Origin: Pannonibacter anstelovis
GTDB lineage: Bacteria > Pseudomonadota > Alphaproteobacteria > Rhizobiales > Stappiaceae
Assembly (NCBI RefSeq): GCF_036881715.1
Contig: NZ_JBAKBF010000014.1
Coordinates: 1 to 64,000, forward strand
Reading direction: 5' to 3'
DNA: 64,000 nt
This document shows, in pieces, positions 50,661-59,501 of this stretch. Numbering within the stretch: the stretch's first letter is position 1; each line of letters opens with the position of its first letter. Both the position numbers and the translations under genes were made by a program. The notes beneath the pieces were generated by a model that was given only the letters and a program-made list of their open reading frames with translations, did not search any database and was not told the DNA's origin.

Positions 50661-53027
50661 ATGGCAGGAAACGTAACCAGCGGCAGAGGCAGCAATTCGG
50701 CACAATTGCGCCGTTACAACGAGCGTATCGTGCTGCAGATCCTCCGCCGTGCCGGTGAGGCCTCCAAGGCGGAGCTCGCCCGTGCAGCAAACCTGACCAA
50801 CGCGGCAATAGGCGCCATCATCCAGGAGCTGGCTCAGGACGGCCTGATCGAGGAGATCGGCAAGCGCCATGATGGCGGACGCGGCCAGCCTGCCACGATC
50901 CTGCGCCTTGCCACGCGTGGCGCCTTCGGTTTCGGCGTGCGCCTCGGCCGCGCCGGCATCGAGACAGTGCTGGTCGATTTCGGCGGCCGCATCATTGGCC
51001 GCAGCTATCACGACATGATCCTGCCGCTGCCCTCCGTTGCCGTGGACATGATCCGCCAGGACATCGAGAAGCTGCAGGACCTCCTGTCTCCTGCCGAACG
51101 CCGCCGGCTGACCGGCATCGGCCTGGCGCAGCCCTTCAATCTGGGCGCCTGGCTGCAGCAGCTCGGCCTTCCGGCAGAGAATTTCAAGCCATGGGACGAG
51201 GTAGACTTTGCTGCGAGCCTTGAGGAAGCCACCGGCCTTCCCGTGTTCGCCGAAAACGATGGCACGGCGGCGGCTGTAGCCGAACTGTTCTATGGTCTGG
51301 GCCGCACAGAAGACAACTTCCTTTATCTGTTCATCGGACCGGCGATCGGCGGCGGGCTGATCATGAATGGCGACGTGGTGCGCGGCGTGACCGGCAATGC
51401 GGCGGACGTGGCCGTGATGCCTGTCCCGGCTAGCAAGCTGGCCAGCGCACCGCGCCCGAAAGGCAACTGGGACATCCTGCTGACCCGCGCCTCACTCGGC
51501 GCGCTGGCACGGCATCTGACGCAAGGCTCCGGCCTGCGCCCCTCGCGCGCCGAACTGGAACAGGCCGTCCTGGCCGGACGTCCGGAAGTGGCCGAATGGC
51601 TCGAGGACTGCGTGGATGCCCTGCTGCCTGCGGTTCGCGCCAGCCACGCGCTGCTCGACATTCCCCTGATCGTGATCGACTGCGACATCGACAGCGGCAT
51701 GCTGAGCCATCTGATCGGAAAGCTCTACCGGGCTCTTGTGGAGGAGGCTCCGGAAGCCCGCGATGCACCGCGTGTGGAGCACGGCAGCTTTGGCCAGGAC
51801 GCAGGCGCGCTCGGCGCGGCAAGCCTGCCCATGTTCTTCAATTTCTCACCCCGGGCAGAAATCCTGACCGGAGGCCTGAAAGGATCGGCGGGGGTGGGAG
51901 CCCTCCGTCTGGAAGCCCCCCTCGACAGCTTGAGGGGCAGCCGTTCTGGCCTGAACCGGCCGGGGCCAGAACGGGAGGAGAGAAAACGGTCAGGGAGGAT
52001 GACGACAATGATCCGCAAGATGCTTCTCGCAGGTTCCGTATTCGCAGCCATGGGCGCCATTGCCCCGGCACAGGCAGATACGGTCAATGCCTGCCTTATC
52101 ACCAAGACGGACACCAACCCGTTCTTCGTGAAGATGCGCGAGGGCGCTGCAGCCAAGGCCAAGGAACTGGGCATCGAACTGAATGCCTATGCTGGCAAGG
52201 TCGATGGTGACAACGACACCCAGGTTGCGGCCATCGAAACCTGCATCGCCAACGGCGCCAAGGGCATCCTCCTGACCGCGTCCGACACCTCCGCCATTGT
52301 TCCGGCCGTCAAGCAGGCTCGTGACGCGGGTATTCTCGTCATCGCGCTCGACACCCCGCTGAACCCGCTGGATTCGGCTGACATGACCTTCGCCACCGAC
52401 AATTTCCTGGCCGGTGAACTGATCGGCCAGTGGGCCGCAAAGACCCTTGGGGACAAGACCGCTGACGCAAAGATCGCCATGCTGGACCTCGATGTATCGC
52501 AGCCGACCGTAGACGTGCTGCGCAATCAGGGTTTCCTGAAGGGCTTCGGCATTGAGCTGGGCGACCCGAACAAGTGGGGCGATGAAACCGATCCGCGCAT
52601 CGTCGGCAATGACGTGACCCAGGGCAACGAGGAAGGCGGCCGCAAGGCCATGGAAAGCCTGCTGGCCAAGGACCCCTCGGTCAACGTGGTCTATACCATC
52701 AACGAGCCCGCCGCCGCTGGCGCCTATGAGGCCCTGAAGGCCATCGGGCGCGAGAAGGACGTGCTGATCGTCTCCGTCGATGGCGGCTGCCCGGGCGTCG
52801 CTAATGTGGAAGCCGGCGTCATCGGCGCCACCTCCCAGCAGTATCCGCTGCTGATGGCCTCCAAGGGCATCGAGGCGATTGCCGCCTGGGCCAAGGACGG
52901 CACCAAGCCGATGGCCTCCGACGGCAAGGATTTCTTCGACACGGGTGTCTCGCTTGTCACAGGCAAGCCGGTGGATGGCGTGAAGTCCATCTCCGTCGAG
53001 GAAGGCAAGAAGCTCTGCTGGGGCTGA
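50661..53027 (+). CDS. ROK-family repressor reading in frame into FrcB
   Basis: The open frame codes for 788 residues. Residues 1 to about 405 are a ROK-type sugar regulator: a MarR-like helix-turn-helix (about 20-75, ASKAELARAANLTNAAIGAIIQEL) and an actin-like ROK domain (GIGLAQPFNLGAWL, NDGTAAAVAELFYGLG) ending in FNFSPRAEILTGG (about 393-405), where FrcR-like regulators normally stop. No stop codon follows; about 40 low-complexity residues lead into a second start at 52008 that begins a signal peptide. I read this as two genes that have lost the stop between them; the nested FrcB is listed separately. The ROK part probably represses the frc operon. A GTG or other start was not needed; the ATG at 50661 follows GGAGG at spacing 9. 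Confidence 0.82.
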   Translation: MAGNVTSGRGSNSAQLRRYNERIVLQILRRAGEASKAELARAANLTNAAIGAIIQELAQDGLIEEIGKRHDGGRGQPATILRLATRGAFGFGVRLGRAGIETVLVDFGGRIIGRSYHDMILPLPSVAVDMIRQDIEKLQDLLSPAERRRLTGIGLAQPFNLGAWLQQLGLPAENFKPWDEVDFAASLEEATGLPVFAENDGTAAAVAELFYGLGRTEDNFLYLFIGPAIGGGLIMNGDVVRGVTGNAADVAVMPVPASKLASAPRPKGNWDILLTRASLGALARHLTQGSGLRPSRAELEQAVLAGRPEVAEWLEDCVDALLPAVRASHALLDIPLIVIDCDIDSGMLSHLIGKLYRALVEEAPEARDAPRVEHGSFGQDAGALGAASLPMFFNFSPRAEILTGGLKGSAGVGALRLEAPLDSLRGSRSGLNRPGPEREERKRSGRMTTMIRKMLLAGSVFAAMGAIAPAQADTVNACLITKTDTNPFFVKMREGAAAKAKELGIELNAYAGKVDGDNDTQVAAIETCIANGAKGILLTASDTSAIVPAVKQARDAGILVIALDTPLNPLDSADMTFATDNFLAGELIGQWAAKTLGDKTADAKIAMLDLDVSQPTVDVLRNQGFLKGFGIELGDPNKWGDETDPRIVGNDVTQGNEEGGRKAMESLLAKDPSVNVVYTINEPAAAGAYEALKAIGREKDVLIVSVDGGCPGVANVEAGVIGATSQQYPLLMASKGIEAIAAWAKDGTKPMASDGKDFFDTGVSLVTGKPVDGVKSISVEEGKKLCWG
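51918..51974 (+). promoter_or_regulatory. Two hairpins between ROK and frcB coding parts
   Basis: A 6-bp stem (51918-51923 with 51932-51937) is followed by a perfect 11-bp stem (51941-51951 with 51964-51974), ending 18 bases before the frcB ribosome site. Such structures often stabilise or attenuate mRNA ahead of binding-protein genes. Confidence 0.6.
52008..53027 (+). CDS. frcB: Fructose-type ABC transporter substrate-binding protein FrcB
   Basis: A 339-residue periplasmic sugar-binding protein of the ribose/fructose class. The signal peptide MIRKMLLAGSVFAAMGAIAP with the AQA cleavage site directly follows the ATG at 52008, which has GGGAGG at 51993-51998, 9 bases upstream. The mature protein starts DTVNACLITKTDTNPFFVKMREGA, highly similar to what I remember of Sinorhizobium FrcB, which binds fructose, ribose and mannose. 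frcC and frcA follow. The same frame is open upstream into the ROK regulator. Hairpins on both sides of the gene may raise its expression over frcC and frcA. Confidence 0.9.
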   Translation: MIRKMLLAGSVFAAMGAIAPAQADTVNACLITKTDTNPFFVKMREGAAAKAKELGIELNAYAGKVDGDNDTQVAAIETCIANGAKGILLTASDTSAIVPAVKQARDAGILVIALDTPLNPLDSADMTFATDNFLAGELIGQWAAKTLGDKTADAKIAMLDLDVSQPTVDVLRNQGFLKGFGIELGDPNKWGDETDPRIVGNDVTQGNEEGGRKAMESLLAKDPSVNVVYTINEPAAAGAYEALKAIGREKDVLIVSVDGGCPGVANVEAGVIGATSQQYPLLMASKGIEAIAAWAKDGTKPMASDGKDFFDTGVSLVTGKPVDGVKSISVEEGKKLCWG

Positions 53028-53041
53028 TCCCTCGTGCATGC

Positions 53042-53127
53042 GGATCAGGCGGCAGCACCGCCTGATCCCTGACGTCAGGAAAACCGGAAAACATGCCGGA
53101 GACGGTCCGGGTGCGCCCTGCACCCGG
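53042..53127 (+). promoter_or_regulatory. Two hairpins between frcB and frcC
   Basis: Perfect stems of 11 bp (53042-53052 with 53058-53068) and 8 bp (53107-53114 with 53120-53127) lie in the 128-base gap. No T tracts follow, so partial termination or protection of the frcB mRNA 3' end is more likely than full termination. Confidence 0.6.
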
Positions 53128-53155
53128 CACCTCTCTCACAGCGGGAGGCTTTGCC

Positions 53156-54226
53156 GTGAGCAAGACCGACAGCTTCGAGGACGCGGTAAAGACGCGCCGC
53201 GAAGAGAAATTCGCCGAGTTTCAGGATCAGAAGAAGGGCATCCTGCATCAGTTTCACCATGCGCTGCACACGAACACGGCGCTTGTTCCGCTGCTCGTTC
53301 TCCTCGCAGCCATCCTGCTGTTCGGCGCCTATCTGGGAGAGAAGTTCTTCTCCCCCTTTGCCCTGACGCTGATCCTGCAGCAGGTGCAGATCGTCGGCGT
53401 GCTGGCGGCAGCCCAGAGCCTGATCATCCTCACCGCCGGCATCGACCTCAGCGTCGGCGCCATTGCGGTGCTGACATCGGTGATCATGGGCCAGTTCACC
53501 TTCCGCTATGGCATTCCACCCGCCGTCTCCGTGATGATCGGCCTTGCCTGCGGCACGATGATCGGTGCGGTCAACGGCTGGCTGGTATCGCGCGTCAAGC
53601 TGCCGCCCTTCATCGTTACACTCGGCATGTGGCAGATCGTTCTGGCCGCCAATTATCTTTACTCTGCCAATGAAACCATCCGCGCGCAGGACATCGAGAC
53701 GCAGGCGCCCTTCCTGCAGTTCCTCGGCACAACGCTCAAGGTTGGCGGCGCAAGCCTCACCTATGGCGTCATCCTGATGATTCTCGTGGTGGCGGTTCTG
53801 GCCTATGCCCTGCGCAGCACTGCCTGGGGACGGCATGTCTATGCCGTTGGCGATGATCCGGAAGCTGCCAAGCTTGCGGGCGTCAACGTGCACCGCACGC
53901 TCATGTCCGTCTACATGCTCGTCGGCTTCATCTGCGGCCTTGCCGCTTGGGTCATGATCGGCCGTTTCGGCTCCGTCTCGCCCTCGGCCACCACCGGCGT
54001 CATCGGCAACATTCAGGCAATTACCGCTGTGGTGATCGGCGGCATCTCGCTCTTCGGCGGGCGCGGCTCCATCGTCGGCGCCTTCTTCGGTGCGCTGATC
54101 GTCGGCGTGTTCGAACTGGGCCTGCGCATGTCTGGCGCCGATCCTCAGTGGACCTATCTCCTCATCGGCGTGCTGATCATTGCCGCCGTCACCATCGACC
54201 AGTGGATCAGAAAGGTAACGGCATGA
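53156..54226 (+). CDS. frcC: Fructose-type ABC transporter permease FrcC
   Basis: A 356-residue membrane subunit of the ribose/fructose ABC family (RbsC-like) with about ten hydrophobic segments. The conserved LTAGIDLSVGAIAVLTSV and GVNVHRTLMSVYMLVGF (coupling) regions are clear. I start it at GTG 53156, with GGGAGG at 53143-53148; an ATG at 53093 lies upstream of that site and inside the hairpin region, so it is unlikely. The first 45 residues are charged and cytoplasmic. The stop overlaps the frcA start (ATGA). Confidence 0.92.
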   Translation: MSKTDSFEDAVKTRREEKFAEFQDQKKGILHQFHHALHTNTALVPLLVLLAAILLFGAYLGEKFFSPFALTLILQQVQIVGVLAAAQSLIILTAGIDLSVGAIAVLTSVIMGQFTFRYGIPPAVSVMIGLACGTMIGAVNGWLVSRVKLPPFIVTLGMWQIVLAANYLYSANETIRAQDIETQAPFLQFLGTTLKVGGASLTYGVILMILVVAVLAYALRSTAWGRHVYAVGDDPEAAKLAGVNVHRTLMSVYMLVGFICGLAAWVMIGRFGSVSPSATTGVIGNIQAITAVVIGGISLFGGRGSIVGAFFGALIVGVFELGLRMSGADPQWTYLLIGVLIIAAVTIDQWIRKVTA

Positions 54227-54999
54227 CCGAGGCAGTTCTGAAGGCCCGTGGCCTCGTCAAGCGCTATGGCCGCGTCACCGCCATGGATCATTGCGACTTC
54301 GACCTGATGCCGGGCGAGATCCTCGCCGTCATCGGCGACAATGGTGCGGGCAAGTCCACGCTGATCAAGGCGCTGTCCGGTGCCGTGACGCCGGACAGCG
54401 GCAGCATCCACCTGGATGGCAAGGAGATCCGCTTCGCCTCCCCCAATGATGCGCGCATGGCCGGGATCGAGACCGTCTACCAGACGCTTGCCATGTCCCC
54501 AGCCCTGTCGATCACCGACAACATGTTCATGGGCCGGGAAATCCGCAAACCCGGCCTGATGGGCAAGGTGTTCCGCACGCTGGACCGCAGGGCGATGGAA
54601 GACTTCGCCCGCAAGAAACTGGCGGAACTCGGCCTGATGACCATCCAGAACATCAACCAGACGGTGGAGACGCTTTCGGGTGGGCAGCGGCAGGGTGTTG
54701 CGGTCGCCCGCGCAGCGGCCTTCGGCTCCAAGGTGATCATCATGGACGAGCCGACAGCCGCACTCGGCGTGAAGGAAAGCCGCCGCGTGCTGGATCTCAT
54801 CAAGGACGTGAATTCCCGCGGCCTGCCGATCATCCTGATCAGCCACAACATGCCGCACGTGTTTGAAGTGGCAGACCGGATCCACATCCACAGGCTTGGC
54901 AAACGCGCTGCAATCATCAAGCCATCTGATTTTTCCATGTCGGATGCAGTGGCGATCATGACCGGTGCCATGGAGCCTCCGGCCGAACTAGCCGCTTGA
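54223..54999 (+). CDS. frcA: Fructose-type ABC transporter ATPase FrcA
   Basis: A 258-residue single-domain sugar ABC ATPase. Walker A GDNGAGKST is near residue 38, the signature is LSGGQRQGVAVARA, Walker B is VIIMDEPTAALG and the H-loop is in ILISHNMPHVF. Ribose-type ATPases (RbsA) have two fused domains; FrcA has one, consistent with this assignment. The 4-base overlap with frcC shows coupling. The fructokinase gene frcK that follows in Sinorhizobium is missing; zwf comes next after 163 bases. Confidence 0.92.
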   Translation: MTEAVLKARGLVKRYGRVTAMDHCDFDLMPGEILAVIGDNGAGKSTLIKALSGAVTPDSGSIHLDGKEIRFASPNDARMAGIETVYQTLAMSPALSITDNMFMGREIRKPGLMGKVFRTLDRRAMEDFARKKLAELGLMTIQNINQTVETLSGGQRQGVAVARAAAFGSKVIIMDEPTAALGVKESRRVLDLIKDVNSRGLPIILISHNMPHVFEVADRIHIHRLGKRAAIIKPSDFSMSDAVAIMTGAMEPPAELAA

Positions 55000-55013
55000 T
55001 TTGAAAAGGCTTT

Positions 55014-55052
55014 CGTCTCCGCTCCATAAAAAGGCTGAAACGGGCGGAGACG
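55014..55052 (+). terminator. Inverted repeat after frcA
   Basis: A perfect 9-bp inverted repeat (55014-55022 with 55044-55052) with a 21-base spacer, 15 bases after the frcA stop. Could be a weak terminator or an operator for zwf. Confidence 0.4.
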
Positions 55053-55162
55053 TTCATGCGAATGCGTGTTAGCATTGCAGCCCAACCCGATTTCCTTTAT
55101 TTAACTCATCGAAATAAATCAGACGGCCATCGCGGCCGCACTCCAAAAGGGAGACGAGGAGC

Positions 55163-56635
55163 ATGGCCGTTCGCGTGATCGCAGTGGATGATTTCGATCT
55201 GGTCGTATTCGGCGGCACCGGTGACCTCGCACACCGCAAGCTGCTTCCGGCCCTCTATTTCCGCGATCTCGACGGCCAGATTCCGGATGCAGCCCGCATT
55301 CTCGTCACATCACGGCGCGAATTCTCTTCCGGTGAATACCGCACCTGGGCGGAAGCTGCCCTGCGCGAGCATATCAAGGATCTCGACGATGCCGCGCTCA
55401 CCCGCTTCCTTGGCCGCCTGACTTATATCGCCATCGATGTGGCCGCAGACGCAGGCTGGGCAGAACTGGGCAAGATCCTGAACGAGCGCCCGGACGTGGT
55501 CCGCGCCTTCTACCTCGCAGTCTCGCCGGACATCTTCGGCACCATCTGCGCCGGTATAGGCAAGGCAGGCCTTGTCAATGACAACACCCGCGTCGTCATC
55601 GAAAAGCCGATCGGCAAGGACGGGCAATCGGCCAAGGCACTCAACGAGACCATCGGCAAGGTGTTCCAGGAACACCAGATCTTCCGTATCGACCACTATC
55701 TCGGCAAGGAGACGGTGCAGAACCTGATGGCGCTGCGCTTTGCCAATGCCCTGTTCGAGCCACTTTGGAATGCCGCCCACATCGACCATGTGCAGATCAC
55801 CGTCGCTGAATCGCTCGGCGTCGGCGGGCGCGCCGGTTACTACGACACGGCGGGCGCCCTGCGCGACATGGTGCAGAACCACATTCTCCAGCTGCTGTGC
55901 CTCGTCGCCATGGAGCCGCCCGCCTCGATGGATGCGGACAGCGTGCGCGACGAAAAACTGAAAGTGCTGAAGGCGCTGGCGCCCTTCACGCCCGAGCTGG
56001 TGGAAAAGCAGATCGTGCGCGGCCAGTACAAGGCTGGCGCCTCCTCCGGCGGCGCCGTGCCGGGCTATCTGGAAGAACTTGGCCGGGACGACAGCCTGAC
56101 CGAGACGTTCGTGGCCATCAAGGCACAGATCGCCAACTGGCGCTGGTCCGGCGTGCCATTCTACCTGCGCACGGGCAAGCGCCTCGCTACCCGCGTGTCG
56201 GAAATCGTCGTGCAGTTCCGTCCGATTCCCCACTCCATCTTCGGCGCGGAAGCCGGTGTCATCACCGACAACCGCCTCGTCATCCGCCTTCAGCCGGATG
56301 AGGGCGTGAAGATGGAAATCATGATCAAAGACCCGGGCCCCGGCGGCATGCGCCTGCGCAAGGTGCCGCTGGACATGAGCTTTGCCGACGCCTTCAAGGT
56401 GCGCAATCCGGATGCCTATGAGCGCCTGATCATGGACGTGATCCGCGGCAACCAGACCCTGTTCATGCGCCGCGATGAAGTGGACGCGGCCTGGGAGTGG
56501 ATCGATCCGATCCTCGAATCCTGGTCAAACACCAAGGATCAGCCCAAGGGCTACACCGCCGGCACATGGGGCCCTTCCGCGTCGATCGCCCTGATCGAGC
56601 GCGATGGCCGCACCTGGTCGGAAGAAAACGCCTGA
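55163..56635 (+). CDS. zwf: Glucose-6-phosphate dehydrogenase
   Basis: A 490-residue NAD(P)-dependent enzyme oxidising glucose 6-phosphate to 6-phosphogluconolactone, the entry step of the Entner-Doudoroff pathway. GGTGDLAHRKLLPALY is the dinucleotide-binding motif and RIDHYLGKETVQN is the active-site motif with the catalytic His and Lys. The start has GGAGACGAGGAGC upstream. edd and eda follow; a 6-phosphogluconolactonase gene (pgl), usual between zwf and edd in this group, is absent. Confidence 0.96.
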   Translation: MAVRVIAVDDFDLVVFGGTGDLAHRKLLPALYFRDLDGQIPDAARILVTSRREFSSGEYRTWAEAALREHIKDLDDAALTRFLGRLTYIAIDVAADAGWAELGKILNERPDVVRAFYLAVSPDIFGTICAGIGKAGLVNDNTRVVIEKPIGKDGQSAKALNETIGKVFQEHQIFRIDHYLGKETVQNLMALRFANALFEPLWNAAHIDHVQITVAESLGVGGRAGYYDTAGALRDMVQNHILQLLCLVAMEPPASMDADSVRDEKLKVLKALAPFTPELVEKQIVRGQYKAGASSGGAVPGYLEELGRDDSLTETFVAIKAQIANWRWSGVPFYLRTGKRLATRVSEIVVQFRPIPHSIFGAEAGVITDNRLVIRLQPDEGVKMEIMIKDPGPGGMRLRKVPLDMSFADAFKVRNPDAYERLIMDVIRGNQTLFMRRDEVDAAWEWIDPILESWSNTKDQPKGYTAGTWGPSASIALIERDGRTWSEENA

Positions 56636-56654
56636 TCCAGCCCGCATATGGGCA

Positions 56655-56686
56655 ACCGTGCCGCCGCCCCATGCTGGCGGCACGGT
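56655..56686 (+). terminator. Hairpin after zwf
   Basis: A perfect 11-bp inverted repeat (56655-56665 with 56676-56686), 19 bases after the zwf stop, no T tract. Confidence 0.5.
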
Positions 56687-56825
56687 GACACGGATCGCAA
56701 ATGACATGCCGGAAGCTGTTGCCGCTTCGGCTTAAATCGATTAAATCCGCAGGGCGGCGGGATTGTGATCTGCTCTGGACGCCTGATGCGCCCTCCCGCC
56801 CCGGAACTGAGGGAGAGAAAGTTCC

Positions 56826-58646
56826 ATGACCGTGCATGCCCGCATCGCAGAGGTGACCGAGCGCATCGTCAAGCGCAGCCACGACAACCGTTCCCGCTAT
56901 CTGGACAGGATCCGGGCCGATGGTGAGAAAGGGCCGCGCCGCTCCACTCTGGCCTGCGGCAACCTCGCCCACGGCTTTGCCGCCTGCACAGTCTCCGACA
57001 AGGCCGCCCTAGCGGGCGACGTGGTGCCGAACCTCGGCATCATCACCGCCTACAACGACATGCTGTCCGCTCATCAGCCCTACGAGACCTATCCGGAGCT
57101 GATCCGGCAGGCCGCACGGGATGCCGGTGCCGTTGCGCAGGTGGCAGGCGGCGTTCCGGCCATGTGCGATGGCGTGACGCAAGGCCAGTCGGGCATGGAA
57201 CTGTCGCTCTTCTCCCGCGACATCATCGCCATGTCCACGGCCATCGGCCTGTCGCACGCCATGTTCGATGCAGCCGTCTACCTCGGTATCTGCGACAAGA
57301 TCGTCCCGGGCCTCGTCATCGGCGCCCTCTCCTTCGGTCATCTGCCTGCGGTCTTTATTCCGGCCGGGCCGATGACTTCCGGCATCACCAATGACGAGAA
57401 GGCCAAGACACGCCAGCTTTATGCCGAAGGCAAGGTCGGCCGGGCAGAACTGCTGGAGTCGGAATCAAAGTCCTATCACGGCCCTGGCACCTGCACCTTC
57501 TACGGCACCGCCAATTCCAACCAGATGCTGATGGAGATCATGGGCCTGCATATGCCGGGCGCGTCCTTCATCAATCCGGGCACGCCGCTGCGTGAAGCCC
57601 TGACGCGCGAGGCTGCCAAGCGCGCTCTGGCGATCACCGCCCTCGGAAACGAATACACCCCCATCGGCGAAGTGCTGGATGAGCGCGCCATCGTCAACGG
57701 CGTCGTTGGCCTGCACGCCACGGGCGGCTCCACCAATCACACCATGCACCTTGTCGCCATGGCCAATGCGGCCGGAATCAAGCTGACCTGGGATGACATT
57801 TCCGAGCTCTCCGACGTGGTCCCGCTGCTCGCCCGCGTCTATCCGAACGGCAAGGCGGATGTGAACCATTTCCAGGCCGCAGGCGGCATGGGTTTCCTGA
57901 TCCGCGAGCTTCTGTCCGCAGGGCTGCTGCACAAGGACGTACGCACCGTCAACGGCACCGGCCTCGACGGCTACACCGTCGAAGCCAAGCTGAACGACGA
58001 AGGCACAGTCCGCCGCGATCCTGCGCCTGCCGTGTCGGGCGATGAAAAGGTGCTGGCGCCGATGCCGAAGGCGTTTCAGCCGAATGGCGGGCTGAAGGTG
58101 CTGGACGGCAACATGGGCCGCGCTGTCATCAAGATTTCCGCTGTGGCCGCAGAGCGCCACATCATCGAGGCCCCTGCCCGCGTCTTCAATTCACAGGACG
58201 ACCTGCAGGCAGCCTTCAAACGCGGCGAACTGACCGGTGACGTTGTGGCCGTGGTGCGCTTCCAGGGCCCCAAGGCCTGCGGCATGCCCGAACTGCACAA
58301 ACTGACGCCGGCCCTTGGCATCCTTCAGGACAAGGGCCTGAAGGTGGCGCTGGTCACCGATGGCCGCATGTCGGGTGCCTCCGGCAAGGTGCCGGCCGCC
58401 ATTCACGTCACGCCAGAGGCTTGCGACGGCGGCCCCATCGCCCGTATTCAGGATGGCGACGTGATCCGCGTCGATGCCGTCAAGGGCACTCTTGAGGTGC
58501 TGGTGGATGCGGCGGAGTTCAACGCCCGTCCGCTCGCCACCCATGACCTCTCGGCCAACCAGACCGGCACGGGCCGTGATCTCTTCGCCCCCTTCCGTGC
58601 CCTCGTCGGCACGGCAGACACGGGCGCGCATGTTTTCGGCAGCTGA
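56826..58646 (+). CDS. edd: Phosphogluconate dehydratase
   Basis: A 606-residue [4Fe-4S] dehydratase of the IlvD/Edd family that turns 6-phosphogluconate into 2-keto-3-deoxy-6-phosphogluconate. Cluster-region and substrate motifs include PAMCDGVTQGQSGMELSLFSRD, GPGTCTFYGTANSNQML and the late TDGRMSGASGKVPAAIHVTPE. Length and the GMELS motif fit Edd rather than dihydroxyacid dehydratase. eda follows after 28 bases. A hairpin 140 bases upstream separates it from zwf, so it may have its own promoter. Confidence 0.96.
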   Translation: MTVHARIAEVTERIVKRSHDNRSRYLDRIRADGEKGPRRSTLACGNLAHGFAACTVSDKAALAGDVVPNLGIITAYNDMLSAHQPYETYPELIRQAARDAGAVAQVAGGVPAMCDGVTQGQSGMELSLFSRDIIAMSTAIGLSHAMFDAAVYLGICDKIVPGLVIGALSFGHLPAVFIPAGPMTSGITNDEKAKTRQLYAEGKVGRAELLESESKSYHGPGTCTFYGTANSNQMLMEIMGLHMPGASFINPGTPLREALTREAAKRALAITALGNEYTPIGEVLDERAIVNGVVGLHATGGSTNHTMHLVAMANAAGIKLTWDDISELSDVVPLLARVYPNGKADVNHFQAAGGMGFLIRELLSAGLLHKDVRTVNGTGLDGYTVEAKLNDEGTVRRDPAPAVSGDEKVLAPMPKAFQPNGGLKVLDGNMGRAVIKISAVAAERHIIEAPARVFNSQDDLQAAFKRGELTGDVVAVVRFQGPKACGMPELHKLTPALGILQDKGLKVALVTDGRMSGASGKVPAAIHVTPEACDGGPIARIQDGDVIRVDAVKGTLEVLVDAAEFNARPLATHDLSANQTGTGRDLFAPFRALVGTADTGAHVFGS

Positions 58647-58674
58647 CGCTGCCTCTACCGGAAGGACCTCAGGA

Positions 58675-59313
58675 ATGCCGCAGGATACCGCACGTATTGA
58701 AGCTGTCATGACCGCCGCGCCGGTCATCCCCGTTCTCATCGTCGAGGACCCTGCGGCAGCCGTTCCCATGGCACAGGCCCTGGTGCGCGGCGGCCTCCCG
58801 GCCATCGAGATCACCCTGCGCACCCCGCGCGCGCTGGAGGCCATCAAGGCCGTTGCCGACAACGTGGAAGGCGCCATTCCGGGTGCAGGCACCGTGCTGG
58901 ATGCCGCCCAGTATGAAGCCGCCGTCAAGGCGGGCGCAAAGTTCATCGTCTCCCCCGGCGCCACGCCGAAGCTGCTGGATGCAGCCGAAAACTTCGACGT
59001 GCCGCTGCTGCCGGGCGCGGCCACCTCTTCGGAAGTCATGGCCCTGATCGAGCGCGGCTACCTGCGCCTCAAGTTCTTCCCCGCAGAACAAGCGGGTGGC
59101 GCTTCCTACCTCAAGTCCCTGTCTTCGCCGCTGGCACAGGTGAAGTTCTGCCCGACGGGCGGCATCACGCTGGAGAAGGCGTCGGGCTACCTCGCACTGC
59201 CGAACGTCCTGTGCGTCGGCGGTTCGTGGATTGCCGATGCCAAGGCGATTGCCTCGGGCGACTGGGCCGGAATCGAAGCCCGCGCCCGCGAAGCTGCAAG
59301 CATCAAAGGCTGA
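58675..59313 (+). CDS. eda: KDPG aldolase
   Basis: A 212-residue class I aldolase splitting 2-keto-3-deoxy-6-phosphogluconate into pyruvate and glyceraldehyde 3-phosphate. The catalytic glutamate is in AIEITLRTP and the Schiff-base lysine in LRLKFFPAEQAGG; the PTGGI phosphate site follows. The ATG at 58675 follows the edd stop by 28 bases with AGGA directly upstream and AAGGA at good spacing; a frame open to 58474 overlaps edd and is not real. A strong terminator ends the operon. Confidence 0.95.
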   Translation: MPQDTARIEAVMTAAPVIPVLIVEDPAAAVPMAQALVRGGLPAIEITLRTPRALEAIKAVADNVEGAIPGAGTVLDAAQYEAAVKAGAKFIVSPGATPKLLDAAENFDVPLLPGAATSSEVMALIERGYLRLKFFPAEQAGGASYLKSLSSPLAQVKFCPTGGITLEKASGYLALPNVLCVGGSWIADAKAIASGDWAGIEARAREAASIKG

Positions 59314-59347
59314 ACTGCAGAATAGTCTGCATATCCCGAGCTACTTC

Positions 59348-59382
59348 GAACCGGCGGGCTTGAAAAACCCGCCGGTTCTTCT
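59348..59382 (+). terminator. Rho-independent terminator after eda
   Basis: A perfect 11-bp stem (59348-59358 with 59368-59378) followed by TTCTT, 34 bases after the stop codon. Confidence 0.85.
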
Positions 59383-59501
59383 TAAGTGCGGTCGGGTTTT
59401 CCCGGCTGTTTTTAGACAGTTACCATCTTAGTTCCGCTCAGCTTTCGAGGCAAAGCGAACACGGCCGGCCGATCCGGCACCTGACAGAGGGAATTGGTTT
59501 T

